A stretch of 64,000 nt of DNA from Pseudomonadota bacterium (GTDB taxonomy: Bacteria; Pseudomonadota; Gammaproteobacteria; Burkholderiales; Burkholderiaceae_C): assembly GCA_020161065.1 (NCBI GenBank), contig JAIUPH010000009.1, forward strand, positions 180,760 through 244,759, in the 5' to 3' direction. Of this stretch, positions 16,598 to 25,754 are shown in pieces; the stretch's first letter is position 1, and every line of letters begins with the position of its first letter. The notes below the pieces were generated by a model. That model saw only the letters and a list, made by a program, of their open reading frames with translations. It was not told the DNA's origin and did not search any database. The translations under genes and the position numbers were made by a program.

Positions 16598-18325
16598 ATG
16601 GCCGCCACGCTCACGCCGCAAACCGCCGCCGGCGGGCCGCCGCTGCGGCTGCGCGCCCACTGGACCGAGCGCGTGGCGCAGGCCGCGGTGGCGCTGATCG
16701 TGCTGTTCCTGCTGGCCTTCCTGGCGCTGCCGCTGCTGGCCATCCTGCGCCAGGCGCTGGAAGACCGCGACGGCGCCTTCGTCGGCGTGGCCAACTTCAT
16801 CGTCTACGCGCGCACGCCCTCGCTGCTGCAAAGCCTGTGGAACAGCCTGTGGGTGTCGGCCGTGGTCACCGCCATCACGGTGCCGCTGGCCTTCGGCTTC
16901 GCGTATGCGCTCACCCGCACCTGCATGCCGCTGAAGGGGCTGTTCCGCGGCATCGCGCTGGTGCCGCTGCTGGCGCCTTCGCTGCTGTCGGCGATCTCGC
17001 TGATCTACTGGTTCGGCAACCAGGGCGTGCTCAAGCACGCGCTCGATGCGCTGGGCATCGAGCAGATCTACGGCGCGGTGGGCATCGTCATCGCCGAGTG
17101 CCTGGCGATCTTTCCGCACACGCTGATGATCCTGATCTCGGCGCTGACGCTGGCCGACGCCCGCCTGTACGAGGTGGCCGACGCGATGGGCACCACGGCG
17201 GCGCGCAAGTTCTTCACCATCACGCTGCCGGGCGCCAAGTACGGGCTGATCTCGGCGGCGCTGGTCACCTTCACGCTGGTGATCACCGACTTCGGCATCC
17301 CCAAGGTGATCGGCGGCAGCTTCAACGTGCTGGCCACCGATGTCTTCAAGCTCGTCATCGGCCAGCAGGACTTCGCGCAGGGCGCGGTGGTGGCCATCCT
17401 GCTGCTGCTGCCGGCGGTGCTGACCTTCGGCGTCGACCACATCGTGCAGCGCAAGCAGACGGCGATGCTGACCGCCCGCGCCGTGCCGTACACCGCGGCG
17501 CCGGCGCGCGGCCGCGACCTGGCCTTCACCGCCTATTGCAGCCTCGTCGCGCTGCTGATGCTGGCCATGCTGGGCATGGCGGTGTTCGCGTCGCTGGCCT
17601 CGTTCTGGCCCTACAACCTGTCGCCCAGCCTCAAGCACTACGTCTACGGCCTGGTCGACAACGACGTCGCCACCGGCTTCTTCAACAGCCTGCAGATGGC
17701 CGCCGGCACCGCGCTGCTGGGCACCGCGGTGGTCTTCATCGGCGCCTACCTGCAGGAGAAGACGCGCGGCATGGCGCTGCTGCGCGGCACGCTGCGCATG
17801 CTGGCCATGCTGCCGATGGCGGTGCCGGGGCTGGTGCTGGGCCTGGGCTACATCTTCTTCTTCAACGCGCCGGCCAACCCGCTGAACGGCCTGTACCACA
17901 CGCTGGCGCTGATGACGCTGTGCACCGTGGTGCACTTCTACACCACGGGCCACCTCACCGCGGTGACGGCGCTGAAGGCGCTGGACGGCGAGTTCGAGGC
18001 GGTCTCGGCGTCGCTGAAGGTGCCCTTCTTCAAGACCTTCTGGCGCGTCACGCTGCCCATCTGCACGCCGGCGCTGGTGGACATCGCGCGCTACTTCTTC
18101 ATCAACGCGATGACCACCATCTCGGCCATCGTCTTCCTCTACTCGCCCGAGACGCGGCTGGCCTCGATCGCCATCCTCAACATGGACGAAGCCGGCGAGC
18201 TGAGCCCCGCGGCCGCGATGGCGGTGCTGATCGCCGCCGCCTCGGCGCTGGCCACCGTGCTGTTCATGCTGCTGGGCCGCTGGATCGACCGCCGCACCCA
18301 GGCCTGGCGCCGCACCACCCGCTGA
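16598..18325 (+). CDS. 2-aminoethylphosphonate ABC transporter, double permease
   Basis: A 575-residue inner-membrane protein with two BinB-type permease modules in one chain, as in FbpB-like systems. Each half has an EAA-type loop: about residues 195-215 ([20 protein letters not shown]) and 465-485 ([19 protein letters not shown]). It would form the channel for the binding protein and ATPase encoded just upstream. The gene begins two bases after the ATPase stop and ends 26 bp before phnW, so all four are one operon. Confidence 0.88.
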   Translation: MAATLTPQTAAGGPPLRLRAHWTERVAQAAVALIVLFLLAFLALPLLAILRQALEDRDGAFVGVANFIVYARTPSLLQSLWNSLWVSAVVTAITVPLAFGFAYALTRTCMPLKGLFRGIALVPLLAPSLLSAISLIYWFGNQGVLKHALDALGIEQIYGAVGIVIAECLAIFPHTLMILISALTLADARLYEVADAMGTTAARKFFTITLPGAKYGLISAALVTFTLVITDFGIPKVIGGSFNVLATDVFKLVIGQQDFAQGAVVAILLLLPAVLTFGVDHIVQRKQTAMLTARAVPYTAAPARGRDLAFTAYCSLVALLMLAMLGMAVFASLASFWPYNLSPSLKHYVYGLVDNDVATGFFNSLQMAAGTALLGTAVVFIGAYLQEKTRGMALLRGTLRMLAMLPMAVPGLVLGLGYIFFFNAPANPLNGLYHTLALMTLCTVVHFYTTGHLTAVTALKALDGEFEAVSASLKVPFFKTFWRVTLPICTPALVDIARYFFINAMTTISAIVFLYSPETRLASIAILNMDEAGELSPAAAMAVLIAAASALATVLFMLLGRWIDRRTQAWRRTTR

Positions 18326-18351
18326 CCCCGACCCCGAAAGAGCCCCGCCCC

Positions 18352-19482
18352 ATGGACCGCGACCGCATCCTCCTGACCCCCGGCCCGCTGACCACCACGC
18401 TGCGCACCAAGCTGGCGATGCTGAAGGACTGGGGCAGCTGGGACGCCGACTTCAACGCCCTCACCGCCGGCGTGCGCAGCCGGCTGCTCGACATCGTGCA
18501 CGGCCACGACAGCCACGTCGTCGTGCCGCTGCAGGGCAGCGGCACCTTCAGCGTGGAGGCGGCGGTGGCGACGCTCGTTCCGCGCGACGGCCATGTGCTG
18601 GTGCCCGACAACGGCGCCTACTGCAAGCGCGCCGCCCGGCTGTCGCAGATGATGGGCCGCAAGGCCAGCGTGCTGCCCTGCGCCGAAGAGTCGCCGATCA
18701 GCGCCGCCGAGGTCGAGCGCCAGCTGCTGGCCGACCCCGGCATCACGCACGTGGTGCTGATCCACTGCGAAACCGGCACCGGCGTCGAGAACCCGCTGCA
18801 GGCGGTGGCCGAGGTCTGCCAGCGCCTGGGCCGGGGCCTGATCGTCGACGCCATGTCCAGCTTCGGCGCGCTGCCGATCGACGCGCGCGAGACGCGCTTC
18901 GACGCGCTCATCGCCGCCAGCGGCAAATGCCTGGAAGGCGTGCCCGGCATGGGCTTCGTCTTCATCCGCAAGGCCGTGCTCGACGGCTGCGCCGGCAACA
19001 GCCAGAGCCTGGCGATGGACCTGCACGACCAGCACGTCTACATGGGCAAGACCGGGCAGTGGCGCTTCACCCCGCCCACCCACGTGGTGGCCGCGCTGGC
19101 CGAGGCGATCACGCAGTACGTGGAAGAAGGCGGCCAGACCGCCCGGCTGGCGCGTTATGTCGACAACTGCCGCACGCTGGTCGACGGCATGGCGGCGCTC
19201 GGTTTCAAGCCGTTGCTGCGCCCTGAGGTGCAGGCGCCGATCATCGTCACCTTCCACGCCCCGGCGCACGCGGCCTACGACTTCAAGCGCTTCTACGAAG
19301 GCGCCAAGGCGCGCGGCTTCATGCTCTACCCCGGCAAGCTGACGCAGGTGGAGACCTTCCGCGTCGGCTGCATCGGCGCGATCGGCCGCAACGAGATGCG
19401 CCAGGCCGTCGACGCGGTGGCCGACACGCTGCGCGAGATGGGCATCCCCGACGGCACGCCGGCGGCCGCGGCGCTGGGCTGA
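18352..19482 (+). CDS. phnW: 2-aminoethylphosphonate:pyruvate aminotransferase
   Basis: A 376-residue class V PLP aminotransferase. The N-terminal [17 protein letters not shown] and [10 protein letters not shown] are diagnostic of PhnW. The PLP Asp is in [13 protein letters not shown] and the PLP lysine in [12 protein letters not shown]. It moves the amino group of 2-aminoethylphosphonate to pyruvate, giving phosphonoacetaldehyde and alanine. It is the last gene of the importer operon, so uptake and first catabolic step are expressed together while the later steps are on the divergent arm. Confidence 0.95.
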   Translation: MDRDRILLTPGPLTTTLRTKLAMLKDWGSWDADFNALTAGVRSRLLDIVHGHDSHVVVPLQGSGTFSVEAAVATLVPRDGHVLVPDNGAYCKRAARLSQMMGRKASVLPCAEESPISAAEVERQLLADPGITHVVLIHCETGTGVENPLQAVAEVCQRLGRGLIVDAMSSFGALPIDARETRFDALIAASGKCLEGVPGMGFVFIRKAVLDGCAGNSQSLAMDLHDQHVYMGKTGQWRFTPPTHVVAALAEAITQYVEEGGQTARLARYVDNCRTLVDGMAALGFKPLLRPEVQAPIIVTFHAPAHAAYDFKRFYEGAKARGFMLYPGKLTQVETFRVGCIGAIGRNEMRQAVDAVADTLREMGIPDGTPAAAALG

Positions 19483-19486
19483 TCAG

Positions 19487-19533
19487 CCTTGCATTTTGGA
19501 AGCGCGGCTTCCAATCGACAAGGCAATGCAAGG
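19487..19533. promoter_or_regulatory. Nested inverted repeats upstream of the glutamine synthetase gene
   Basis: The inner repeat TTGGAAGCGCGGCTTCCAA (19496-19514) has 8-bp perfect arms. It is enclosed by CCTTGCATT (19487-19495) and AATGCAAGG (19525-19533), a perfect 9-bp outer pair. The array begins 5 bp after the phnW stop and ends 34 bp before the synthetase ATG. It could be a dimeric operator (IclR-like symmetry), a cruciform, or a folded leader RNA separating the two genes. Confidence 0.5.
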
Positions 19534-19566
19534 CAAGGACCGAAGCAACGCCCCCAGGGAGACAGC

Positions 19567-20943
19567 ATGGCCACGACGAAGAAGGAACACCCCGCGCTCG
19601 CCGCGCTGCGCAAGAGCGGCGCCAGCAAGGTGAAGGTCGCGGTCAGCGACATCGACGGCATCCTGCGCGGCAAGCTGCTGCACATCGACAAGTTCCTCGG
19701 CGCCGCCGAGCCCTATCCCAAGGGCGGCTTCGGCTTCTGCGACGTGGTGTTCGGCTGGGATGCGCACGATGTCTGTTATGACAACGCCCAGGTCACCGGC
19801 TGGCAGCACGGCTTCCCCGACGCGCTGGCGCGGCTGGACCTCGACACCGCGCGCCGCGTGCCCTGGGACGGCGACGTGCCCTTCTTCCTGGGCGAGTTCG
19901 TCACCGCCGACGGCGGCCCCTACCCCGTGTGCCCGCGGCAGACCTTGAAGCGCGTGCTCAAGCGCGCCGAGAAGCTGGGCTTCGCGGCGATGGCCGGCAT
20001 GGAGTTCGAGTGGTTCAACTTCGCCGAGACGCCGCAGAGCTGGGCCGCCAAGCGCGGCGCGGCGCCCGAGCCCATCACGCCGGGCATGTTCGGCTACTCG
20101 CTGCTGCGCATGGGCGACCAGCGCGGCTTCTTCAACGCGCTGATGGACGAGATGCTCGCCTTCGGCGTGCCCATCGAGGGCCTGCACACCGAAACCGGCC
20201 CCGGCGTCTACGAGGCCGCCCTCGCCTTCTGCGGCGCGCTGGAATCGGCCGACCGCGCCATCCTGTTCAAGACCGGCGCCAAGGAGATCGGCAAGCGCTT
20301 CGGCGTGATGCCCAGCTTCATGGCCAAGTGGAACCAGCACCTGCCGGGCTGCTCGGGCCACATCCACCAAAGCCTGTCCGACGGGCAGCGCAACCTGTTC
20401 TTCGACGCCAAGAGCAGCCGTTCGATGAGCGCGCTGTTCGAGAGTTATCTGGCCGGCCAGATCGAATGCCTGATGCAGTTCGCGCCGATGTTCTGGCCGA
20501 CCATCAACAGCTACAAGCGCCTGGTCGACGGCTTCTGGGCGCCGGTCAAGCCGACCTGGGGCATCGACAACCGCACCGCCAGCTTCCGCGTGATCGCCGG
20601 CAGCCCGAAGAGCACGCGGCTGGAAACGCGCTGCCCCGGCGCTGACGTCAACCCCTACCTGGCGATGGCCGCCGTCATCGCCGCCGGCCTGCACGGCGTG
20701 GAAAAGGGCCTCAAGCTCAGCGCGCCGCCGATCACCGGCACCAACCAGGGCGCCGATCACATCCCGCGCGCGCCACGCTCGCTGATCGGCGCCACGCACG
20801 AGTTCAAGCAATCGGCCATCGCGCGCGACTGGCTCGGCGACACCTTCGTCGACCACTTCGCCGCCACCCGCGAATGGGAGCACCGGCAGTGGCAGGACGC
20901 GGTGACGGACTGGGAGTTGAAGCGCTACTTCGAGATCATCTGA
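19567..20943 (+). CDS. Type III glutamine synthetase / gamma-glutamyl-amine ligase family protein
   Basis: A 458-residue GS-fold protein. Metal and substrate motifs are present: GMEFEWFNF, IEGLHTETGPGVYEAAL, SGHIHQSL, NRTASFRV and LETRCPGADVNPYLA. The subgroup is the GlnA-like type III family that often ligates glutamate to amines rather than ammonia (compare PuuA). The start at 19567 has AGGGAG upstream; an earlier in-frame ATG lies inside the inverted repeats. It follows phnW and may use an amine or amino acid, but its substrate is not evident. A PuuD-like hydrolase with alcohol and aldehyde dehydrogenases is encoded 25 kb away. Confidence 0.82.
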   Translation: MATTKKEHPALAALRKSGASKVKVAVSDIDGILRGKLLHIDKFLGAAEPYPKGGFGFCDVVFGWDAHDVCYDNAQVTGWQHGFPDALARLDLDTARRVPWDGDVPFFLGEFVTADGGPYPVCPRQTLKRVLKRAEKLGFAAMAGMEFEWFNFAETPQSWAAKRGAAPEPITPGMFGYSLLRMGDQRGFFNALMDEMLAFGVPIEGLHTETGPGVYEAALAFCGALESADRAILFKTGAKEIGKRFGVMPSFMAKWNQHLPGCSGHIHQSLSDGQRNLFFDAKSSRSMSALFESYLAGQIECLMQFAPMFWPTINSYKRLVDGFWAPVKPTWGIDNRTASFRVIAGSPKSTRLETRCPGADVNPYLAMAAVIAAGLHGVEKGLKLSAPPITGTNQGADHIPRAPRSLIGATHEFKQSAIARDWLGDTFVDHFAATREWEHRQWQDAVTDWELKRYFEII

Positions 20944-20956
20944 CCTCGGTACGACG

Positions 20957-22393
20957 TCAAGCCTTGGTGTACGCCGTCTTCACCGTCGTGTAGAACTCGG
21001 CCGCGTACCGCCCCTGCTCGCGCGGGCCGTGGCTGCTGGCCTTGCGGCCGCCGAAAGGCACGTGGTAGTCGACGCCGGCGGTCGGCAGGTTGACCATCAC
21101 CATGCCGGCCTGGGCATGGCGCTTGAAATGCGTGGCATGCTTCAGCGACGTGGTGGCGATGCCGGCCGACAGGCCGAAAGGCGTGTCGTTGGCGACGGCC
21201 AGCGCCTCGTCGTAGTCGCGCACGCGGATCACGCTGACCACCGGGCCGAAGATTTCCTCGCGGTTGATGCGCATCTGCGGCGTGGTCTCGGTGAACAGCG
21301 CCGGGCGCAGGTAGAAGCCGGGGGCGCCGTCGGCATTGCGCTCGATGCGCTCGCCGCCCACCAGCCGGGCGCCTTCGGCGCGGCCGATGGCCAGGTAGTC
21401 GAGGTCCTGCGCGAGTTGGCTCTGATCGACGACCGGGCCGATGTCGGTGCCGGGCTTGCGCGCGTCGCCGACCTTCAGGCCCTTCATGCGTTCAGCCAGC
21501 GCGGCGACGAAGCGGTCGTGGATGCCTGCGGTGACGATCACGCGGCTCGACGCCGTGCAGCGTTGGCCGGTGGAGAAGAAGCCGCTCTGCGCCGCGCACT
21601 CGACGGCCACCGCGAGGTCGGCATCGTCGAGCACGACGAAGGGGTTCTTGCCGCCCATTTCCAGTTGATAACGCGCCATGCGAGCGGCACAGGCCGCCGC
21701 CACGCGCGCGCCGGTGGCCACCGATCCGGTGAAGCTGATCGCCGCCACGCGCGCATCGTCCAGCAGCGCCTGGCCGACCTCGCTGCCGCGGCCCATCACG
21801 AGGTTGAGCACGCCTTTGGGCAGACCGTTGCGGTGCAGGATGTCGGCCAGCGCCCAGGCCGAGCCGGGCACCAGGTCAGCCGGCTTCAGCACCACGCAGT
21901 TGCCCCAGGCCAGCGCGGGCGCCAGCTTCCAGGCGGGGATGGCGATCGGAAAGTTCCACGGCGTGATCAGGCCCACCACGCCCAGCGGCTCGCGCGTGAT
22001 CTCGACGCCGACGCCGGGGCGCACCGAGGGCATCGTCTCGCCGCCGGGGCGCAGCGCCTCGCCGGCGAAGAACTTGAAGATCGCACCGGCGCGCGCCGCC
22101 TCGCCCACCGCCTCGGGCAGCGTCTTGCCTTCCTCGCGCGCGAGCAGATCGCCCAATTCGGCCTTGCGCGCCAGGATCTCGCTGCCGGCGGCATCCAGCA
22201 CGTCGAAGCGCTGCTGCGGCGTGCTCTGACTCCACGCGGCCGAAGCGGCCTGCGCCGCGCCGACGGCTTCGCGCGTCTGCTCGGCATCGGCCTGCGCATA
22301 CTCGCCGATCACGTCGCGCGTGTCGCTCGGGTTGACGTTGGGCCGCGTGCTGCGGCCTTCGACCCATTGGCCGTCGATCAGGTTGCGGAACAT
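20957..22393 (-). CDS. Aldehyde dehydrogenase, alpha-ketoglutarate semialdehyde dehydrogenase-like
   Basis: A 478-residue NAD(P)-dependent dehydrogenase. Key segments: TPWNFPIAIPAWKLAPAL, FTGSVATGARVA, catalytic Glu in QLEMGGKNP and Cys in STGQRCTASSRVIV. The overall pattern resembles B. subtilis YcbD, a 2,5-dioxopentanoate (ketoglutarate semialdehyde) dehydrogenase that acts after a DapA-family dehydratase in sugar-acid breakdown. Two DapA-family genes occur further along the same strand, which supports that role. Its 3' end is 13 bp from the convergent synthetase gene. Confidence 0.82.
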   Translation of the reverse strand: MFRNLIDGQWVEGRSTRPNVNPSDTRDVIGEYAQADAEQTREAVGAAQAASAAWSQSTPQQRFDVLDAAGSEILARKAELGDLLAREEGKTLPEAVGEAARAGAIFKFFAGEALRPGGETMPSVRPGVGVEITREPLGVVGLITPWNFPIAIPAWKLAPALAWGNCVVLKPADLVPGSAWALADILHRNGLPKGVLNLVMGRGSEVGQALLDDARVAAISFTGSVATGARVAAACAARMARYQLEMGGKNPFVVLDDADLAVAVECAAQSGFFSTGQRCTASSRVIVTAGIHDRFVAALAERMKGLKVGDARKPGTDIGPVVDQSQLAQDLDYLAIGRAEGARLVGGERIERNADGAPGFYLRPALFTETTPQMRINREEIFGPVVSVIRVRDYDEALAVANDTPFGLSAGIATTSLKHATHFKRHAQAGMVMVNLPTAGVDYHVPFGGRKASSHGPREQGRYAAEFYTTVKTAYTKA

Positions 22394-22400
22394 GGCGCTT

Positions 22401-23303
22401 TCAAGCCTCCTGGATGGTCGATGACGATGAACGCCGTGGCGCGGCCGACCGCCGCACGCCGGCCACGCCGCAGGCGGCGATCAGCCCGATGCCCAGCGCG
22501 GCGCGGGCATCGGGCCACTGGCCGAAGAACAGCCAGCCGCCCAGCGTGGCGTAGCCGATCTGCAGGTACAGGTAAGGAGACAGCACCGCCACCGGCGCGT
22601 GGCGATAGGCCAGGATCAGCAGCCCGTGCGCCAGCGTGGCCAGCGCCGCCAGCAACACCAGCAGGCCCCAGGCCCAGGCCGGCAACGCGGTCCAGACGAA
22701 GGGCAGCGCGGCGGCGCTGACCGCCAGCCCGGTGCCTGCGGTCCAGAGCTGCAGCGTGCCGGCGTCCTCCTGCCGGGCCAGCAGCGCAGTCAGCCACTGG
22801 TAGGCGGTGTTGACGACGATGATGGCCAGCGGCAGCCCGACGCCGGCGGCAAGCGTGCGACCGCCGCTCGCCGACGGTCGCACGATCAGCAGTGCGCCGA
22901 TGAAGCCGCCCAGCACCAGCACCCATTGCAGCCGGCCCACGCGAGTGCCGCCGCGCCGCCCCTCGCGCCAGGCCGCCAGCGCCGTCAGCGCCAGCGGCGT
23001 GAGCAGCACGATGGCGGTGAACTCGGCCACCGGCATCACCTGCACGGCCATGAAGGCGGTGCCGCTGCAACCCAGCAGCATCAGCCCGCGCAGCACCTGC
23101 AGCAACGGCCGGCGCGTGCGCAGCAGCGCCAGCCCGCGGCGCGGCAGCAGTGTGCCGGCCAACAGCGCCGCCTGCAGCCCGTTGCGCAGAGCCAGCGCCA
23201 TCATCATCGGCGCCACCACCGACACCGCCTTGGTCGCGCTGTCCATCAGCGCGAAGCAGCCCGTCGCGCCGGCGATGAAGCCGATCCCGGCCAGACGCGA
23301 CAT
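22401..23303 (-). CDS. EamA/DMT family permease
   Basis: A 300-residue inner-membrane protein with about ten hydrophobic segments in two EamA repeats (FIAGATGCFALMDSATKAV at the start, YLYLQIGYATLGGWLFFGQ in the second half). Such proteins usually export small metabolites or amino acids; the substrate is unknown. It is 7 bp upstream of the aldehyde dehydrogenase gene and 19 bp downstream of the FAD-linked oxidase gene, so it is part of the long minus-strand array. Confidence 0.85.
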   Translation of the reverse strand: MSRLAGIGFIAGATGCFALMDSATKAVSVVAPMMMALALRNGLQAALLAGTLLPRRGLALLRTRRPLLQVLRGLMLLGCSGTAFMAVQVMPVAEFTAIVLLTPLALTALAAWREGRRGGTRVGRLQWVLVLGGFIGALLIVRPSASGGRTLAAGVGLPLAIIVVNTAYQWLTALLARQEDAGTLQLWTAGTGLAVSAAALPFVWTALPAWAWGLLVLLAALATLAHGLLILAYRHAPVAVLSPYLYLQIGYATLGGWLFFGQWPDARAALGIGLIAACGVAGVRRSAAPRRSSSSTIQEA

Positions 23304-23322
23304 CAGTCCTGCGCCACGCCCG

Positions 23323-24759
23323 TCAAGCCGCTGCTGCCGCCGCGGCGCGCAGCATCTTGCCGGGGTTGAGGATGCCGTTCGGGTCCAGCGCCTGCTTGAT
23401 GCTGCGCATCAGCGCGACGCCGTCGGGGTGCTCGACTTCCAACTGGTGGATGCGGTGCAGCCCGATGCCGTGCTCGCCGGTGCAGGTGCCGCCATAGCGG
23501 ATGGCGCGCAGCGAGACGCGCTCGGCCAGCGCGTCGGCGCGCGCACGCTCGGCCGGATCCGCCGGGTCGAAAACGATGCCGAGGTGGAAGTTGCCGTCGC
23601 CGGCGTGGCCGGCAATGGGCGCCACCAGGCCGCTCTCGCGCACGTCGGCCTGCGTCTCGAGCAGGCATTCGGCCAGCGCCGAGATCGGCACGCAGGCGTC
23701 GGTGCCGATCAGCCGGCAACCGGCGCGCAGCGCCAGGTTGGCCTGGTAGCAACTGTGCCGCGCCTTCCACAGCCGCGAGCGGTCCTCGGGCTGCTCGGCC
23801 CACGCGAAGCCGCTGCCGCCGGCGTCCTCGGCCAGGCCTTGCAGCGTGGCGATCTGCTCGTCCACTGTGGCCGGCGAGCCGTGGAACTCGATGAACAGCG
23901 TCGGCAGCGCGCGGAACTCGTGAAGCTGCGAATGGCGGATGCAGGCGTCCATCTGCACCTCGTCGAGCAGCTCGATGCGCGCCACCGGCACGCCGAGCTG
24001 CAGCGCGGCGATCACCACGCCGACCGCGGCGCCGAGGTCGGGGAACTGGCACACCGCCGCCTTCACCACCTCGGGCAGGCCCCACAGCCGAAGCTGGACC
24101 TCGGTGATCACGCCCAGCAGCCCTTCGCTGCCGACGAACAGCCGCGTCAGGTCGAAGCCAGCGGCGGTCTTGCGCGCGCGCGTGCCGGTGCGCACGATGC
24201 GGCCGTCGGCGGTGACCACGGTCAGCCCCAGCACCGCCTCGCGCATGGTGCCGTAGCGCACCGCGGCCGTGCCCGAGGCGCGCGTGGCCGCCATGCCGCC
24301 CAGCGAGGCGTTCGCGCCGGGATCGATCGGAAAGAACAGGCCCTGCGGGCGCAGCAGCGCGTTGAGCTGCTCGCGCGTGACGCCGGCCTGCACGCGGCAG
24401 TCCAGCGCGTCGGGCGAGACCTGCAGCACGCGGTCCATGCGCGAGACGTCGATGGTGATGCCACCGCACACCGCGGCGACATGGCCTTCCAGCGAGGTGC
24501 CGGTGCCGAAAGGCACGACCGGCACCCGCGCCGCGTTGCAGTGGCGCAGCACGAAGGCCACGTCGTCGTCGTCGCGCGCCAGCACCACCGCGTCGGGCAG
24601 GCCGGCGTCGGGCACGCCTTCGCCGCGGCTGTGCTGCTCGCGCGCCGCCTCGGCCGTGCTGAGCCGCTCGCCCAGGCGCGCGCGCAGCGTGGGCAGCAGG
24701 CCCTGGACGGCGGCGGCGACGGCGGCACGGTCGAAGGGGAAATCGGCAGCGTCCATCAT
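23323..24759 (-). CDS. FAD-linked oxidoreductase (GlcD / D-lactate dehydrogenase type)
   Basis: A 478-residue flavoprotein of the PCMH FAD family. The FAD site VPFGTGTSLEGH (about 95) and PIDPGANASLGGM (about 145) are typical, and the C-terminal domain carries GHAGDGNFHLG and TCTGEHGIGLHR. Members oxidise 2-hydroxyacids such as D-lactate, glycolate or D-2-hydroxyglutarate and pass electrons to a quinone or cytochrome. The start codon overlaps the livF stop (ATGATG), so it is coupled to a Liv transporter. The imported substrate may therefore be, or yield, a 2-hydroxyacid. Confidence 0.88.
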   Translation of the reverse strand: MMDAADFPFDRAAVAAAVQGLLPTLRARLGERLSTAEAAREQHSRGEGVPDAGLPDAVVLARDDDDVAFVLRHCNAARVPVVPFGTGTSLEGHVAAVCGGITIDVSRMDRVLQVSPDALDCRVQAGVTREQLNALLRPQGLFFPIDPGANASLGGMAATRASGTAAVRYGTMREAVLGLTVVTADGRIVRTGTRARKTAAGFDLTRLFVGSEGLLGVITEVQLRLWGLPEVVKAAVCQFPDLGAAVGVVIAALQLGVPVARIELLDEVQMDACIRHSQLHEFRALPTLFIEFHGSPATVDEQIATLQGLAEDAGGSGFAWAEQPEDRSRLWKARHSCYQANLALRAGCRLIGTDACVPISALAECLLETQADVRESGLVAPIAGHAGDGNFHLGIVFDPADPAERARADALAERVSLRAIRYGGTCTGEHGIGLHRIHQLEVEHPDGVALMRSIKQALDPNGILNPGKMLRAAAAAAA

Positions 24760-25535
24760 GCGCCCAGGTAGGTTTGCCGCACGTAGTCGTCGCGGATCAG
24801 CTCGGCCGCGGCGCCGGCCAGCGCGACCCGGCCGTTTTCCAGCACGTAGCCGCGGTCGGCCACCGCCAGCGCGGCGTAGGCGTTCTGCTCCACCAGCATC
24901 ACGGTGCGGCCGCCGTCGGCGATGCGGCGGATGTCGCGGAACATCTCGGTCGTCAGCTTGGGGCTGATGCCCATCGATGGCTCGTCGAGCAGCAGCAACC
25001 GCGGGTCGCTCATCAGGCCGCGGCCGATCGCCAGCATCTGCTGCTCGCCGCCGGAGAGCACGCCGCCCATGAGCGTGGCCTTGCTGGCCAGCACCGGGAA
25101 CAGCGCGTGCACCTCGTCGAGCCGGCGCGCGAAGCCGGCCTTGTCCTTGCGGCGCACATAACCTCCCACTTCCAGGTTCTCGCGCACCGTCAGCGTCGGG
25201 AAGATGCGCCGGCGCTGCGGCACGCAGGCCACGCCGGCCGCGATGATGGCCTCGGTGGCCTGGCCGGCGATCGAGCGGCCTTCCAGCGTCACCGTGCCGG
25301 CGCTGGGCGCCAACCGGCCCATCACGGTGTTCAGCACGGTGGACTTGCCGGCGCCGTTGGCGCCGATCACCGCCACCACTTCGCCCCGGCGCACCTGAAC
25401 GCTGATACCGAACAGAATTTGCGCCTTGCCGTAGCAGGCGTCGACCGACTGCAGTTCCAGCACCATCGGCGCGTCGTCCTTGGGCGGCTGGGCCTCGGCC
25501 ATGCGTGCAGCGGCGGGGTCGGCCAGTCGGTCCAT
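24756..25535 (-). CDS. livF: Branched-chain-type ABC transporter ATP-binding protein LivF
   Basis: A 259-residue ABC ATPase of the LivF group: Walker A GANGAGKST, Q-loop CVPQRRRIFPTLTV, signature LSGGEQQML and Walker B LLLLDEPSMGIS with EQN as switch region. About 22 variable residues precede the domain. The ATG overlaps the stop of a 63-codon gene upstream. With the LivM-LivG fusion and LivH it makes a full HAAT transporter; the probable binding protein is encoded at 35981. Substrate class (amino acid, amide or organic acid) is not known. Confidence 0.9.
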   Translation of the reverse strand: MDRLADPAAARMAEAQPPKDDAPMVLELQSVDACYGKAQILFGISVQVRRGEVVAVIGANGAGKSTVLNTVMGRLAPSAGTVTLEGRSIAGQATEAIIAAGVACVPQRRRIFPTLTVRENLEVGGYVRRKDKAGFARRLDEVHALFPVLASKATLMGGVLSGGEQQMLAIGRGLMSDPRLLLLDEPSMGISPKLTTEMFRDIRRIADGGRTVMLVEQNAYAALAVADRGYVLENGRVALAGAAAELIRDDYVRQTYLGA

Positions 25536-25726
25536 CAGAACTCGACCGTGCCCTTGACCACCGGCACGCCATTGACGATCTCCACCATCAACGGCCAGTT
25601 GGTGCCTTGCACGGCTTGCACCTTGGGTGTCTTCGTCAGCCGGTTGACGGCGTTGGCGGCGGCGTCGATTTCGGCCAGCGCCAGCGTCGCGGCGATGCTG
25701 GGACGAGAAATTCGGTGGGCAGTCAT
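25535..25726 (-). CDS. Small protein of unknown function between livMG and livF
   Basis: A 63-residue open frame that fills the gap between the fused livMG gene and livF. Its TGA stop shares a base with the livF ATG, an arrangement suggesting translation and coupling. There is no signal or membrane segment. It has a helical first half and a strand-rich end (VEIVNGVPVVKGTVEF). I do not recognise a family. The upstream GAAAGA is a weak ribosome site. It may be a real small component or a remnant of a larger protein. Confidence 0.5.
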   Translation of the reverse strand: MTAHRISRPSIAATLALAEIDAAANAVNRLTKTPKVQAVQGTNWPLMVEIVNGVPVVKGTVEF

Positions 25727-25754
25727 CGTGTCTTTCGTCGCAAGTCCTGGGTCT

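Noticed and set aside
23323-25572. 749-codon frame joining a scrambled livF reading to the FAD oxidoreductase
   Set aside because: The first third is livF read in the wrong frame; livF and the oxidoreductase have separate starts joined by an ATGATG overlap.
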